Source of the DNA: Bacteroidales bacterium
GTDB lineage: Bacteria > Bacteroidota > Bacteroidia > Bacteroidales > P3
Direction of reading: 5' to 3'
DNA length: 64,000 bases
NCBI GenBank assembly: GCA_017449975.1
Contig: JAFSYK010000034.1
Location: 1 to 64,000 of the forward strand
Shown: positions 1 through 7,598 of the stretch, piece after piece
Numbering within the stretch: the stretch's first letter is position 1
Layout of the letters: the number at the start of each line of letters is the position of its first letter
Made by a program: the position numbers and the translations under genes
Notes under the pieces: generated by a model
What the model was told of the DNA's origin: nothing
Database searches by the model: none
The model's input: the letters and a program-made list of their open reading frames with translations, nothing else

Positions 1-19
1 AAAAATAAAGTAAAACGAA

Positions 20-152
20 GGGAAGTAAAAAAGGAAGTTAATCTTCGATGGAAGTTAAAATGGAAGTTATGTGCTTCGCACAGGACAATACAGATCATTT
101 GTCCTTTTTAACTCCCTCTTTAACTCCCATTTTAACTTCCATTTTAACTCCA
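20..152. repeat. 12-base repeat units in inverted arrangement with two small hairpins
   Basis: Units of the type GGAAGTTAAAAT lie on the plus strand at about 21-32, 33-44, 50-61 and 62-70. Four back-to-back 12-base units of the reverse complement (TTTTTAACTCCC type) lie at 105-152. The two arms can pair, for example 50-69 with 133-151. Between them are two small palindromes: GTGC-TTC-GCAC at 71-81, and AGGACAA at 82-88 pairing with TTGTCCT at 99-105. No coding sequence is apparent in 1-280. Confidence 0.85.
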
Positions 153-280
153 TAATCATTTCACCTTATTATTTTACTAGTACTTAATACAGAATCATCA
201 ATTGTAAGATATCACAAATAGCTGCCTCTGTCGGGCTTTTTTTTTTCAAAGGAAAGAAACACCGATTGCGCAATAATCAG

Positions 281-290
281 TATCTTTGCA
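281..290 (+). promoter_or_regulatory. Bacteroidetes -7 promoter element before rpoN (leaderless)
   Basis: TATCTTTGCA matches the TAnnTTTG -7 consensus. The ATG at 295 begins only six bases after the last G of the element, so transcription would start at or next to the start codon. No clear TTG -33 element is present at the usual distance. Confidence 0.65.
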
Positions 291-294
291 TTTG

Positions 295-2679
295 ATGATA
301 CGGCAGCAGCAGAAACTGAAACAGACGCTGAAATTGACTCCACAGCAGATACTGCTGATGAAGTTGATCCAGATGCCTGTCTCCGACCTGTCGCAGCATA
401 TCAAAGAGGAGGTCGTCAAAAACCCCCTTCTTGAGGAAGCCGCCACCCCCACCGTCGAGCTGCCCAACCCCACCAACGACGACAGCGACGACTGGGACGA
501 CGAGGACTACCGCTACCGCGAACAGTTGGAGCGCGACCGCAACGACCAGCGACGCGAGCGGATTTACACCGCCGAACAGTCGACCATCGAACGGTTGCTG
601 GAACAGTTGGACATGAAACCGCTCAGCGACCGCCAACGCGCCATTGCTCGTGAAATCGTGGGCAGCATCGACAACAACGGCTACCTGAGCCGCGACCTAT
701 CGCTGATCGTCAACGATATCGCCTTCCGGCAAGGGGTAGAGGTGACGCTGCAGGAGGCGGAGGCGGTACTGGCTATCGTACAACGCTGCGACCCCGTGGG
801 CATCGGTGCCCGCAACCTACAGGAGTGCTTGTCGGTACAACTGCACAATCTGGACCTCCACAGTCCGGCCCAGGACGACGCCATACGGGTGGTGGACCAC
901 CATTTCGACCTCTTCAGTCGCCACCAGTACGAGCGCATACAGGAGCGTAACGGTTGGGACAGCCAGCGGCTCGACAACGCTATACAGCTCATCCAGCAAC
1001 TCGACCCCAAGCCCGGCACCGACGACAGTCTCAGCGACAGCACTGCCCACTACATCGTCCCCGATTTCTACGTCACGACCCACGACGGCCAACTCAGCAT
1101 TGTGCCCAACGACAGCTGTCTGCCCACGCTGCAGATCAACCAATACTACGACGAACTGAATCGGCAACTGAGTGCGAGCACGCCCAAAGACGCCGGCGAA
1201 AAAGAGACGCTGAACTTTCTCCGTGCCAAGACCGAAGAGGCGCGTTCCTTCATCGAAACGCTGCAGCAGCGGAAACACACATTAGGACACATCGTCAACT
1301 ACATCGTGCGCTACCAGTCACGCTACTTCACCACCGGCGACCCCTGCGACCTGCTGCCGCTGCAGCAGAAAGAGGTGGCACAGGCCACCGGCTACGACAC
1401 CTCGACCATCTCGCGCGTGGTTAACAGCAAACACCTTCAAACGGACTTCGGCGTGGTGCCGCTCAAAGACTGTTTTACCAAGGCCGTGGAGACCGACAGC
1501 GGCGACACCGTAGGGGTCGAACATATCAAAGCGACGCTGCGTCATCTTGTCGACCACGAAGACAAGGCGCACCCGCTCACCGACGACGCGCTCACCGAGG
1601 CCATGCAACGCGAAGGCATCCCCATCGCCCGTCGCACCGTGGCCAAATATCGTGAAATGTTGGGCATCCCTGTGGGACGGCTGCGCCGACAGCTGATGGC
1701 TATCGTCATGCTGCTGGCCTGTCTGACATCCGGGACACTGCTGGCACAGGAGAACAACTACTACGACTCCATCATCAATGCCCAGCTTCGGCCACGGCAA
1801 GGCACATCGGCCAGCCAGCCGACACGCAACAGCGACAACACTCCCTATAAAAAACAGCAGAGCCAGCTGCGGCCCGTGCAGCCACCGACGCCGACGGCAC
1901 CTGTTATCGACACTGGCAACAACATGGCTGTCGGCGTGCTCTGGTACGGCAACTATTTCTCCACACACCGTGTGAAAGAGCGCACGCTACCACTCGACTC
2001 GCTGCCCGACGAGGTGAACCTGCGCCTGGTGAAGCACGACAGCGACTTCTGCTTCCCCGTGAAGAACATCATCACTTCGCCCTACGGCTGGCGGTGGGAA
2101 CGTGCCCACCGTGGCGTGGATATCCGTCTCAATGTGGGCACACCGGTCCACTGCATCTTTGCCGGCGTGGTGCGTGTGGCCTGTCCCATGGGTGCCTATG
2201 GCAACCTGGTGGTGGTGCGCCACTACAACGGCTTGGAGACTGCCTACGCCCACCTGTCGAAAATCAACGTCAAGCCGCGCCAGGTGCTACAGGCTGGCGA
2301 CGTGGTGGGACTGGGCGGCAGCACAGGCCGGTCGACAGGACCCCACCTGCACTTCGAGGTCCGTTTCATGTATGAGTCCATCGATCCCGAATGGCTGTTG
2401 GATTTTTCCAACTACACCCTGCGTACCAAACGGCTGCATCTGGACAAGAGCTACTTTGGCGTAACGCGTCCCAAGCGAGGCGAATCCATCGCCTACAAAG
2501 CCGACAAGAGCTATGTGAAGGAACAGCCTGTTTCGGACGGCAAACGCTACTACACCGCCAAAGAGGAGGACGACCTACAGCTTATCGCCATCAAATGCCG
2601 CACCACCGTGGCCAAGCTCAGAGAGCTGAACCCCGATATGAAAAAAGTGAAGCCCGGCATGAAACTGAGGGTGAAATAA
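295..2679 (+). CDS. rpoN: RNA polymerase sigma-54 factor fused in frame to a LysM/M23 peptidase
   Basis: Residues 1 to about 467 form a complete sigma-54 factor, which directs RNA polymerase to promoters opened by enhancer-binding ATPases. The glutamine-rich N-terminal activator region (RQQQKLKQTLKLTPQQ) is present, and the RpoN box ARRTVAKYRE lies near residue 446. The frame continues without a stop. At residue 468 (base 1696) an ATG opens a typical signal peptide (MAIVMLLACLTSGTLLAQ). A low-complexity linker follows, then an M23 endopeptidase domain with both zinc motifs (HRGVD near 605-609 and HLH near 684-686) and a C-terminal LysM-like domain (about 750-794). A cytoplasmic sigma factor joined to an exported peptidoglycan hydrolase is contradictory, so internal initiation at 1696 or 1708, or an indel at the junction, is likely. 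A TGA overlaps the ATG in the next frame (bases 1694-1696), as if the genes once overlapped as TGATG. ATG 295 is preferred to the TTG at 286. Confidence 0.85.
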   Translation: MIRQQQKLKQTLKLTPQQILLMKLIQMPVSDLSQHIKEEVVKNPLLEEAATPTVELPNPTNDDSDDWDDEDYRYREQLERDRNDQRRERIYTAEQSTIERLLEQLDMKPLSDRQRAIAREIVGSIDNNGYLSRDLSLIVNDIAFRQGVEVTLQEAEAVLAIVQRCDPVGIGARNLQECLSVQLHNLDLHSPAQDDAIRVVDHHFDLFSRHQYERIQERNGWDSQRLDNAIQLIQQLDPKPGTDDSLSDSTAHYIVPDFYVTTHDGQLSIVPNDSCLPTLQINQYYDELNRQLSASTPKDAGEKETLNFLRAKTEEARSFIETLQQRKHTLGHIVNYIVRYQSRYFTTGDPCDLLPLQQKEVAQATGYDTSTISRVVNSKHLQTDFGVVPLKDCFTKAVETDSGDTVGVEHIKATLRHLVDHEDKAHPLTDDALTEAMQREGIPIARRTVAKYREMLGIPVGRLRRQLMAIVMLLACLTSGTLLAQENNYYDSIINAQLRPRQGTSASQPTRNSDNTPYKKQQSQLRPVQPPTPTAPVIDTGNNMAVGVLWYGNYFSTHRVKERTLPLDSLPDEVNLRLVKHDSDFCFPVKNIITSPYGWRWERAHRGVDIRLNVGTPVHCIFAGVVRVACPMGAYGNLVVVRHYNGLETAYAHLSKINVKPRQVLQAGDVVGLGGSTGRSTGPHLHFEVRFMYESIDPEWLLDFSNYTLRTKRLHLDKSYFGVTRPKRGESIAYKADKSYVKEQPVSDGKRYYTAKEEDDLQLIAIKCRTTVAKLRELNPDMKKVKPGMKLRVK

Positions 2680-2689
2680 CCGATCTTAT

Positions 2690-2761
2690 GAAGTTAAAGT
2701 GGGAGTTAAAGTGGAAGTAAAAGTGGGAGTTAAAGTGGGAGTTAAAATGGAAGTTAAAAAT
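2690..2761. repeat. Tandem array of six 12-base units
   Basis: Six consecutive 12-base units (GAAGTTAAAGTG, GGAGTTAAAGTG, GAAGTAAAAGTG, GGAGTTAAAGTG, GGAGTTAAAATG, GAAGTTAAAAAT) fill almost the whole gap between the rpoN fusion gene and ribH. The motif is the one seen at 20-152, near 10900 and near 15780. Confidence 0.92.
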
Positions 2762-2770
2762 TGAATAATA

Positions 2771-3262
2771 ATGAAAAAGACCAATCTGTCAGACTACAAT
2801 CCCGAGGCGGTACCCGATGGCAGTCCCTACGCCATCGGCATCGTTGCCGCACTTTGGAACAGTGAGATAACCGACGCGTTGCTGGAAGGCGCGCGGACAA
2901 CGCTGCTCGAGCACGGCGTGCGTGAAGAAAATATGCATGTGTACCGTGTACCCGGTACTTTCGAGCTGCCCACGGCGGCACAGATGCTGCTGCGTCAACG
3001 CAAACTCGACGCCGTCATCTGCATCGGATGCGTCATACAGGGTGAGACGCGGCATTTCGACTTCATCTGCGACGCTGTGTCCAACGGCATCACCCGCGTA
3101 TCGCTCGACGAAGAGCGTCCCGTCATCTTCAGCGTGCTCACCACCAACAACATGGAGCAAGCACAGGAGCGCGCCGGCGGCCGTCACGGCAACAAAGGTG
3201 TCGAAGGGGCCGTCAGCGCACTGCAGATGTGTGCCTTGCAAAAGAGATTGATTGAAGACTAA
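2771..3262 (+). CDS. ribH: 6,7-dimethyl-8-ribityllumazine synthase
   Basis: This enzyme condenses 5-amino-6-ribitylaminouracil with dihydroxybutanone phosphate, the penultimate step of riboflavin synthesis, and normally assembles into cytoplasmic pentamers or capsids. The 163-residue length is typical. Family motifs are clear: the FELP strand after YRVPGT, GCVIQGETRHFDFI around the active site, and the C-terminal HGNKGVEGA. Its start follows the 12-base repeat array by nine bases, with fmt 18 bases downstream. The window also holds ribD (29.8-30.7 kb) and two flavin-related genes, apbE and an FMN-binding protein. No FMN riboswitch is visible upstream. Confidence 0.95.
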   Translation: MKKTNLSDYNPEAVPDGSPYAIGIVAALWNSEITDALLEGARTTLLEHGVREENMHVYRVPGTFELPTAAQMLLRQRKLDAVICIGCVIQGETRHFDFICDAVSNGITRVSLDEERPVIFSVLTTNNMEQAQERAGGRHGNKGVEGAVSALQMCALQKRLIED

Positions 3263-3280
3263 TTCTTGAGCTGAAGACAG

Positions 3281-4234
3281 ATGAACCCACGCATTGTATT
3301 TATGGGTACTCCCGACTTTGCGGTAGCCAGTCTGGATGCCATCGTCGCCGCTGGCTATGATGTCGCCGCCGTAGTCACCACGCCCGACCGTCCCGCCGGC
3401 CGCGGACAGAAGCTGGCGACGAGTGCCGTCAAGCAGTATGCCCTACAACACGACCTGCCGCTACTGCAGCCCGAGAAGCTGCGCGACCCCGCCTTTCTCG
3501 AGGCGCTGGCGGCGTTACAGGCCGACCTCTTCGTCGTCGTAGCGTTCCGAATGCTGCCGCAGTGCGTGTGGGCCATGCCGCCAATGGGCACCTTCAACCT
3601 GCACGCCTCGCTGCTGCCACGCTACCGTGGCGCCGCCCCCATCAACTGGGCCATCATCAATGGAGAAAAAGAAACAGGAGTGACCACCTTCCTGCTCAAC
3701 GAGCGTATCGACGAGGGATCCATCCTGCTGCAGGAGACCACCCCCATCCGCGAGGACGACAACGTGGAGACACTCCACGACCGGCTGGCCGAGATGGGAA
3801 AACAGCTGGTGGTACAAACCATCAAAGGACTGGCGGCAGGAGCGCTGGAGCCGAAGCCGCAAAACATCGAGGCAACCGACACACTGCCCAACGCGCCCAA
3901 GATATTCAAAGAGGACTGCCAGCTACACTGGAACCAACCCGCCCACGTCCTCCACAACTTTGTGCGGGGACTGAGCCCCTACCCTGCCGCATGGATGCGC
4001 ATCACCGATGCAAAAGGGCAGCCGCAACAGATCAAAATCTATGAGACGCGCCCCGAAAAGGGGCCCGAAAGTACCCCAGGAACCCTCTACAGCGATGGAA
4101 AAAAGAGTTTAAAAGTCGGAACTTGCGACGGTTTTCTCCACATAATCAGTCTTCAAATGAGCGGAAAACACAGAATTAGCGTAGAAGAGCTGCTCAGAGG
4201 ATACGATGTATCTACCTGGAAAACAGTGTATTGA
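3281..4234 (+). CDS. fmt: Methionyl-tRNA formyltransferase
   Basis: Fmt transfers a formyl group from 10-formyltetrahydrofolate to initiator methionyl-tRNA. The 317-residue protein has the N-terminal formyltransferase domain starting RIVFMGTPDFAV, the folate-site signature FNLHASLLPRYRGAAPINW near residue 106 with its catalytic Asn and His, and a C-terminal tRNA-binding domain (about 205-317). It lies 18 bases after ribH on the same strand and is probably co-transcribed. Nothing is unusual in sequence or length. Confidence 0.95.
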   Translation: MNPRIVFMGTPDFAVASLDAIVAAGYDVAAVVTTPDRPAGRGQKLATSAVKQYALQHDLPLLQPEKLRDPAFLEALAALQADLFVVVAFRMLPQCVWAMPPMGTFNLHASLLPRYRGAAPINWAIINGEKETGVTTFLLNERIDEGSILLQETTPIREDDNVETLHDRLAEMGKQLVVQTIKGLAAGALEPKPQNIEATDTLPNAPKIFKEDCQLHWNQPAHVLHNFVRGLSPYPAAWMRITDAKGQPQQIKIYETRPEKGPESTPGTLYSDGKKSLKVGTCDGFLHIISLQMSGKHRISVEELLRGYDVSTWKTVY

Positions 4235-4275
4235 AAAATTAATTAAAATTTACATGCAAATTTTCTTCTAAAAAG

Positions 4276-4307
4276 TTTGCTGCATATTATTTATTTACAT
4301 ACATTTG
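4276..4307 (+). promoter_or_regulatory. Promoter of the HU gene
   Basis: A -33 TTTG at 4276-4279 and a -7 TACATTTG at 4300-4307 are separated by 20 bases, a near-perfect Bacteroidetes housekeeping promoter. The untranslated leader to ATG 4340 would be about 28 bases. Confidence 0.85.
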
Positions 4308-4339
4308 CACTGTAAATAAACCTTATAAAACATCATCTT

Positions 4340-4603
4340 ATGAACAAAGCTGAATTAATTGCCGCAATGGCCGAGAACGCAGGTTTAACCAAAGTTGACG
4401 CTCACAAAGCTCTCGATGCTTTCATCGACGCTACCAAGAAAGAGTTGAAGGCTGGCAACAAGCTCACTCTCATTGGTTTTGGTACTTTCAGCGTGACAAA
4501 GCGCAAAGCTCGCACTGGTCTGAACCCCCGTACCAAGAAAGCCATCAAGATCCCCGCAAAGAAAGTTGTCAAGTTCAAAGCTGGCAAGGGTATGGCTCTC
4601 TAA
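4340..4603 (+). CDS. hup: HU-family DNA-binding protein
   Basis: This 87-residue nucleoid protein has the HU/IHF fold: an N-terminal helical dimerisation region (NKAELIAAMAENAG), the GFGTFSV strand, and the DNA-clasping arm with RTGLNPRTKKAIKIPAKK at about residues 57-74. It bends and compacts DNA as a dimer. Length and motif favour HU over IHF. It is a single-gene unit with its own strong promoter and a strong terminator directly downstream. Confidence 0.95.
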   Translation: MNKAELIAAMAENAGLTKVDAHKALDAFIDATKKELKAGNKLTLIGFGTFSVTKRKARTGLNPRTKKAIKIPAKKVVKFKAGKGMAL

Positions 4604-4625
4604 ACCAAACCTCTTAATCAGAAAA

Positions 4626-4654
4626 AAGCACCCAGAATTGGGTGCTTTTTTTTT
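4626..4654 (+). terminator. Rho-independent terminator after the HU gene
   Basis: AAGCACCC at 4626-4633 pairs with GGGTGCTT at 4640-4647 around a six-base loop, followed by a run of T. Confidence 0.92.
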
Positions 4655-4664
4655 GTTTTGGGTG

Positions 4665-4709
4665 TTCTAGATTTTCTAGATTATCTAGAATTTCTAGATT
4701 ATCTAGATT
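4665..4709. repeat. Tandem array of five 9-base TCTAGATT units
   Basis: Five exact 9-base steps (TTCTAGATT twice, ATCTAGAAT, TTCTAGATT, ATCTAGATT), each carrying the palindrome TCTAGA, followed by a long T run and eight G. They lie between the HU terminator and the 3' end of the minus-strand helicase gene. Confidence 0.92.
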
Positions 4710-4730
4710 TTTTTTTTTGGGGGGGGCTAT

Positions 4731-6185
4731 TTATTCTTTGTAAAACCTTTTGTCGAAGTTGAGGAGGTAGAGGTGGTGGGTGGAGCGGGTGAGGGCGGTG
4801 TAGAGCCAGCGCAGCCAGCTGACATCCAACATCTCGTCGGTCAGGTAACCCTGATCGACGATTACCGTCTTCCATTGTCCGCCCTGCGTCTTATGACAGG
4901 TCAGCGCGTAGGCAAACTTCACTTGCAGCGCATTGTAGTAAGGGTTTTCGTGAAGTGCCCGCATCCGCTCCGAGCGGGAAGGGATATCGGCATAGTCCTC
5001 CATCACCGCCTGGTAAAATCGTTGCGACTCGTCGGAAGTGAGCGACGGCGACTCGGATGTCAACGTCTCGAGCAACAGCTTGCATTCAATAGTGGGTGCG
5101 TCGGGATAGTCGACAAAGCGTAGCGAAGCGTTGACGAAATGGAACCCATAAAGTTCCTCATACTTGCGCACCGACAGCACCTCGGCCACGTCACCGTTGG
5201 CGATAAACCCCATCTCCGATTCCTCATCGACCCAATAGTAATTATTGTGTACCACCATTAGCAGGTCGCCCGCATTGAGGGCGCCTTCGCGGAACAGGAT
5301 GCGGCTGCGGATGGCTTCGTTGAACAGGTTGGCCCGTTTGTTGGAGCGTGTGACGACCACAACCTCCTCCGGACTGTTCTCGGAATAGAGTGCATGGAGC
5401 GTCTCCTCCAAGTCGGCGCCACTCAGCCGTATCACATCGGTGAAGCCGGAGAGCTGGAACTGCAACGCGCCCGCATCGACAAGCGGCTGCATGAGGGTCT
5501 GACGCACCAGCGTAGCGTTGTGCAGCATGCCTGAAGCGTTTTGCTGTCGCACCACCGTCGTCATCTCATACTGGTCGACATGCAAAGGCGACATCGACTC
5601 CAAATAATCGCTATCGAGTGCCGGACTTTCCGCCATACCTACAGGCGGCAGCTGTGCCGCGTCGCCTATCAGCATCAAACGGCAGTGGTTGCCTTCGACG
5701 ACATAATCAATGAGGTCCTCTAACAACGAGTGTCCCGTGCCCTGTGCAGGGGCGTCGATGCCAATCATCGAGGCCTCGTCGACAATAAACAGCGTATAGC
5801 TATGCTTGTTTCTGGCTCGCACCATACGGTGTACGCCCATGGCGTCGACCACCGTGACGTAAATCTTCTTGTGGATGGTATAGGCACGGCGTCCCGCGTA
5901 GGACGACAGCACCTTGGCGGCGCGTCCCGTAGGGGCCAGCAGCACCGTGTTGATGCGCAGTCGTGGCGCCACCCGTATCAGGGAAGCCACCAACGACGTC
6001 TTACCCGTTCCGGCATAGCCACGCAACAGAAACGCCCGATAGGCATCGGGCGAGTAGAGGAAACCGACCATGGCACGGCATGCCTGCCTCTGGTCGTCGG
6101 TGGGAGCATGTCCCAACGCTCCCAAGATGAGATTCTCAACCTGCTGTGCGGGGTTCATGGAGGTGTTATCGGATGGCCCCGACAA
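4731..6185 (-). CDS. RecD-like ATP-dependent DNA helicase
   Basis: This is a superfamily 1 helicase of the short RecD-like type common in Bacteroidetes. Walker A is GYAGTGKTS near residue 55-63, Walker B is IVDEASM, and motif III is LIGDAAQLPPVG. The C-terminal UvrD-like region has the CHKTQG motif and ends with LYTALTRSTHHLYLL. It probably acts in DNA repair or replication-fork processing; the substrate cannot be told from sequence. The start is ambiguous between 6185 and an ATG nine codons later at 6158, where the conserved part begins. It follows secG by 17 bases and is probably transcribed with it. Confidence 0.88.
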   Translation of the reverse strand: MSGPSDNTSMNPAQQVENLILGALGHAPTDDQRQACRAMVGFLYSPDAYRAFLLRGYAGTGKTSLVASLIRVAPRLRINTVLLAPTGRAAKVLSSYAGRRAYTIHKKIYVTVVDAMGVHRMVRARNKHSYTLFIVDEASMIGIDAPAQGTGHSLLEDLIDYVVEGNHCRLMLIGDAAQLPPVGMAESPALDSDYLESMSPLHVDQYEMTTVVRQQNASGMLHNATLVRQTLMQPLVDAGALQFQLSGFTDVIRLSGADLEETLHALYSENSPEEVVVVTRSNKRANLFNEAIRSRILFREGALNAGDLLMVVHNNYYWVDEESEMGFIANGDVAEVLSVRKYEELYGFHFVNASLRFVDYPDAPTIECKLLLETLTSESPSLTSDESQRFYQAVMEDYADIPSRSERMRALHENPYYNALQVKFAYALTCHKTQGGQWKTVIVDQGYLTDEMLDVSWLRWLYTALTRSTHHLYLLNFDKRFYKE

Positions 6186-6202
6186 GGGTGAGCAGGAAGC
6201 CG

Positions 6203-6541
6203 TTATTCGGCGGGCGTCGCGTCAGCAGCCTGAGCAGCGGGAGCCGCAGTGGTGGCAGCAACCGGGCTGACATTGTTGTCGACCGTCACCTCGCTCTCGA
6301 TAGCATCCTCGGCGTGGTGGTGCGGGATGGAAGCCGTAGCAGCCAAACTCAGCACAACGAGGATAATAGCGAGCCACCAAGTGGCCTTCTCCAGGAAGTC
6401 GGCGGTACGGCGGACACCCATGATCTGGTTAGGAGCGGAGAAATTGGCAGCCAATCCACCGCCTTTGGAGTTCTGGACCAAAACCACGATGGCCAACAAC
6501 ACACAGACAATCAGAATAAGAACTACGAGAAATGTGTACAT
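6203..6541 (-). CDS. secG: Preprotein translocase subunit SecG
   Basis: SecG is the small accessory subunit of the SecYEG channel in the inner membrane. The 112-residue protein has two transmembrane helices (about 2-22 and 53-70) separated by the conserved cytoplasmic loop VQNSKGGGLAANF and the FLEKATW stretch. The C-terminus is a low-complexity Ala/Thr/Pro tail, longer than in E. coli, as often seen in Bacteroidetes. It sits 12 bases downstream of the TPR gene and 17 bases upstream of the helicase gene, on the same strand. Confidence 0.93.
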   Translation of the reverse strand: MYTFLVVLILIVCVLLAIVVLVQNSKGGGLAANFSAPNQIMGVRRTADFLEKATWWLAIILVVLSLAATASIPHHHAEDAIESEVTVDNNVSPVAATTAAPAAQAADATPAE

Positions 6542-6553
6542 TTGTATTGAATA

Positions 6554-7144
6554 TTAGTTGTTTACTTCTTTTTGCAATGCCGCAATGCGGTTTGCAAAGG
6601 TAGCACTTTTTTCGGGATATTTTTGCATTAATCGTTGATAAACCGAAATTGCCTCCTCTTTTTTTCCTTGACCGACGAGGACAAGCGCCAAGGTCTCCGT
6701 GCAGATTTCGTCGTCGCGCAGGACACTTTTGCGGCCCAGATCCTCGACCGATTGTGCGTCTGTTTCCGCATCGGCAGAGAGATCCACGTCGGCCGTCTCG
6801 AGAAAATGGGAGAGGATCACGCTCTTGGGGGCAGTCTTGAACGACACCTCGTGATAGGCGTTGATTTCCTTCAGCACATCGACAGCGGCGGTAGCTTTCT
6901 TCGGTTCCGCGCGACGCAGCAGCGGCTGTTGCAGACGGCGGCAGTCGAGCAGATACAGTTCCGCGCGGATGCGCGCATCGTCGGCGACATTTCCCTCGTT
7001 CAGCAGCGCATTGGCCTGGAACGACAGCAGCTGCAACGGCGCACAATAGGGATAGCGACGGCAAGCATCGTCCACCTGCTGGCGAACCGTATCGCTCAGC
7101 GCGCAACCGCCTTGCAGCAACTCGGAAAACATCGTGACGTCCAT
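6554..7144 (-). CDS. Conserved TPR-containing protein upstream of secG
   Basis: This hypothetical protein of about 196 residues has no signal peptide or membrane helix. The C-terminal 50 residues form a recognisable TPR-like helical pair (LALVLVGQGKKEEAISVYQR followed by LMQKYPEKSATFANRI). The N-terminal part begins MFSELLQGGCALSD and is rich in Leu, Arg and Gln. ATG 7144 is preferred over a TTG nine codons upstream (7171). TPR proteins beside secG are familiar in Bacteroidales, but no function is assigned; protein-protein interaction is the only supported inference. Confidence 0.75.
   Translation of the reverse strand: MDVTMFSELLQGGCALSDTVRQQVDDACRRYPYCAPLQLLSFQANALLNEGNVADDARIRAELYLLDCRRLQQPLLRRAEPKKATAAVDVLKEINAYHEVSFKTAPKSVILSHFLETADVDLSADAETDAQSVEDLGRKSVLRDDEICTETLALVLVGQGKKEEAISVYQRLMQKYPEKSATFANRIAALQKEVNN
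6595..6602 (-). promoter_or_regulatory. Possible internal -7 element for secG
   Basis: On the minus strand this reads TACCTTTG followed by CA. It lies inside the 3' end of the TPR gene, about 53 bases upstream of the secG start. No clear -33 element is visible. Confidence 0.45.
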
Positions 7145-7180
7145 AAAGAGGCTGAACAGTTTTTTCAACAATTAAGGGTG

Positions 7181-7188
7181 CAAAATTA
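7181..7188 (-). promoter_or_regulatory. -7 element for the TPR-secG-helicase operon
   Basis: The minus strand reads TAATTTTG then CA, 36 bases upstream of ATG 7144. The -33 element is not clear. Confidence 0.55.
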
Positions 7189-7314
7189 CATCTTTTTTTT
7201 CACAAAACAGACATCTTGGCCTTTATAAAATCGTAAACGCATAATATATAGCTATTTGTAACTCACTTCAAAATATTATTTTTCAAAAAAGTATGGTGGA
7301 TAAAAAAAAATGCG

Positions 7315-7322
7315 TACCTTTG
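7315..7322 (+). promoter_or_regulatory. -7 element for rpmH
   Basis: TACCTTTG followed by CA, 22 bases upstream of the rpmH ATG, gives a very short leader. The -33 region is AT-rich without an obvious TTG. Confidence 0.65.
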
Positions 7323-7344
7323 CAACTCCAAAATTTGAGAAGTC

Positions 7345-7491
7345 ATGAAGAGAACATTCCAACCATCACGCAGAAAGAGAGTAAATAAGCACGGTTTCCG
7401 CAAGAGAATGTCTACTGCCAATGGTAGAAGAGTGCTGGCAGCCCGCCGTAGAAAAGGCAGAAAGAAACTCTCCGTCTCTGACGAGCGTTAA
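7345..7491 (+). CDS. rpmH: 50S ribosomal protein L34
   Basis: This short gene encodes 48 residues beginning [20 protein letters not shown], the hallmark of L34, and ending KKLSVSDER. The protein is extremely basic, as expected for this large-subunit rRNA-binding protein. It has its own promoter and terminator. In many bacteria rpmH lies beside rnpA and dnaA near the origin; here the neighbours are secG and rlmD, so that arrangement is not kept. Confidence 0.96.
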   Translation: MKRTFQPSRRKRVNKHGFRKRMSTANGRRVLAARRRKGRKKLSVSDER

Positions 7492-7546
7492 GCGTTATCC
7501 CGCATTCAGAATGGCTCACGCTGCATGAGGCCATTGCAAGAAGTTA

Positions 7547-7577
7547 AAGAAGTATTGGATCCAGTACTTCTTTTTTT
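7547..7577 (+). terminator. Rho-independent terminator after rpmH
   Basis: AAGAAGTA ending at 7554 pairs with TACTTCTT starting at 7565 around a ten-base loop, followed by seven T. Confidence 0.88.
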
Positions 7578-7598
7578 CTATTTCAATAACACCCCCTT

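Noticed and set aside
2680-2770. FMN riboswitch upstream of ribH
   Set aside because: The whole gap is a 12-base repeat array, too short and simple for the six-helix FMN aptamer.
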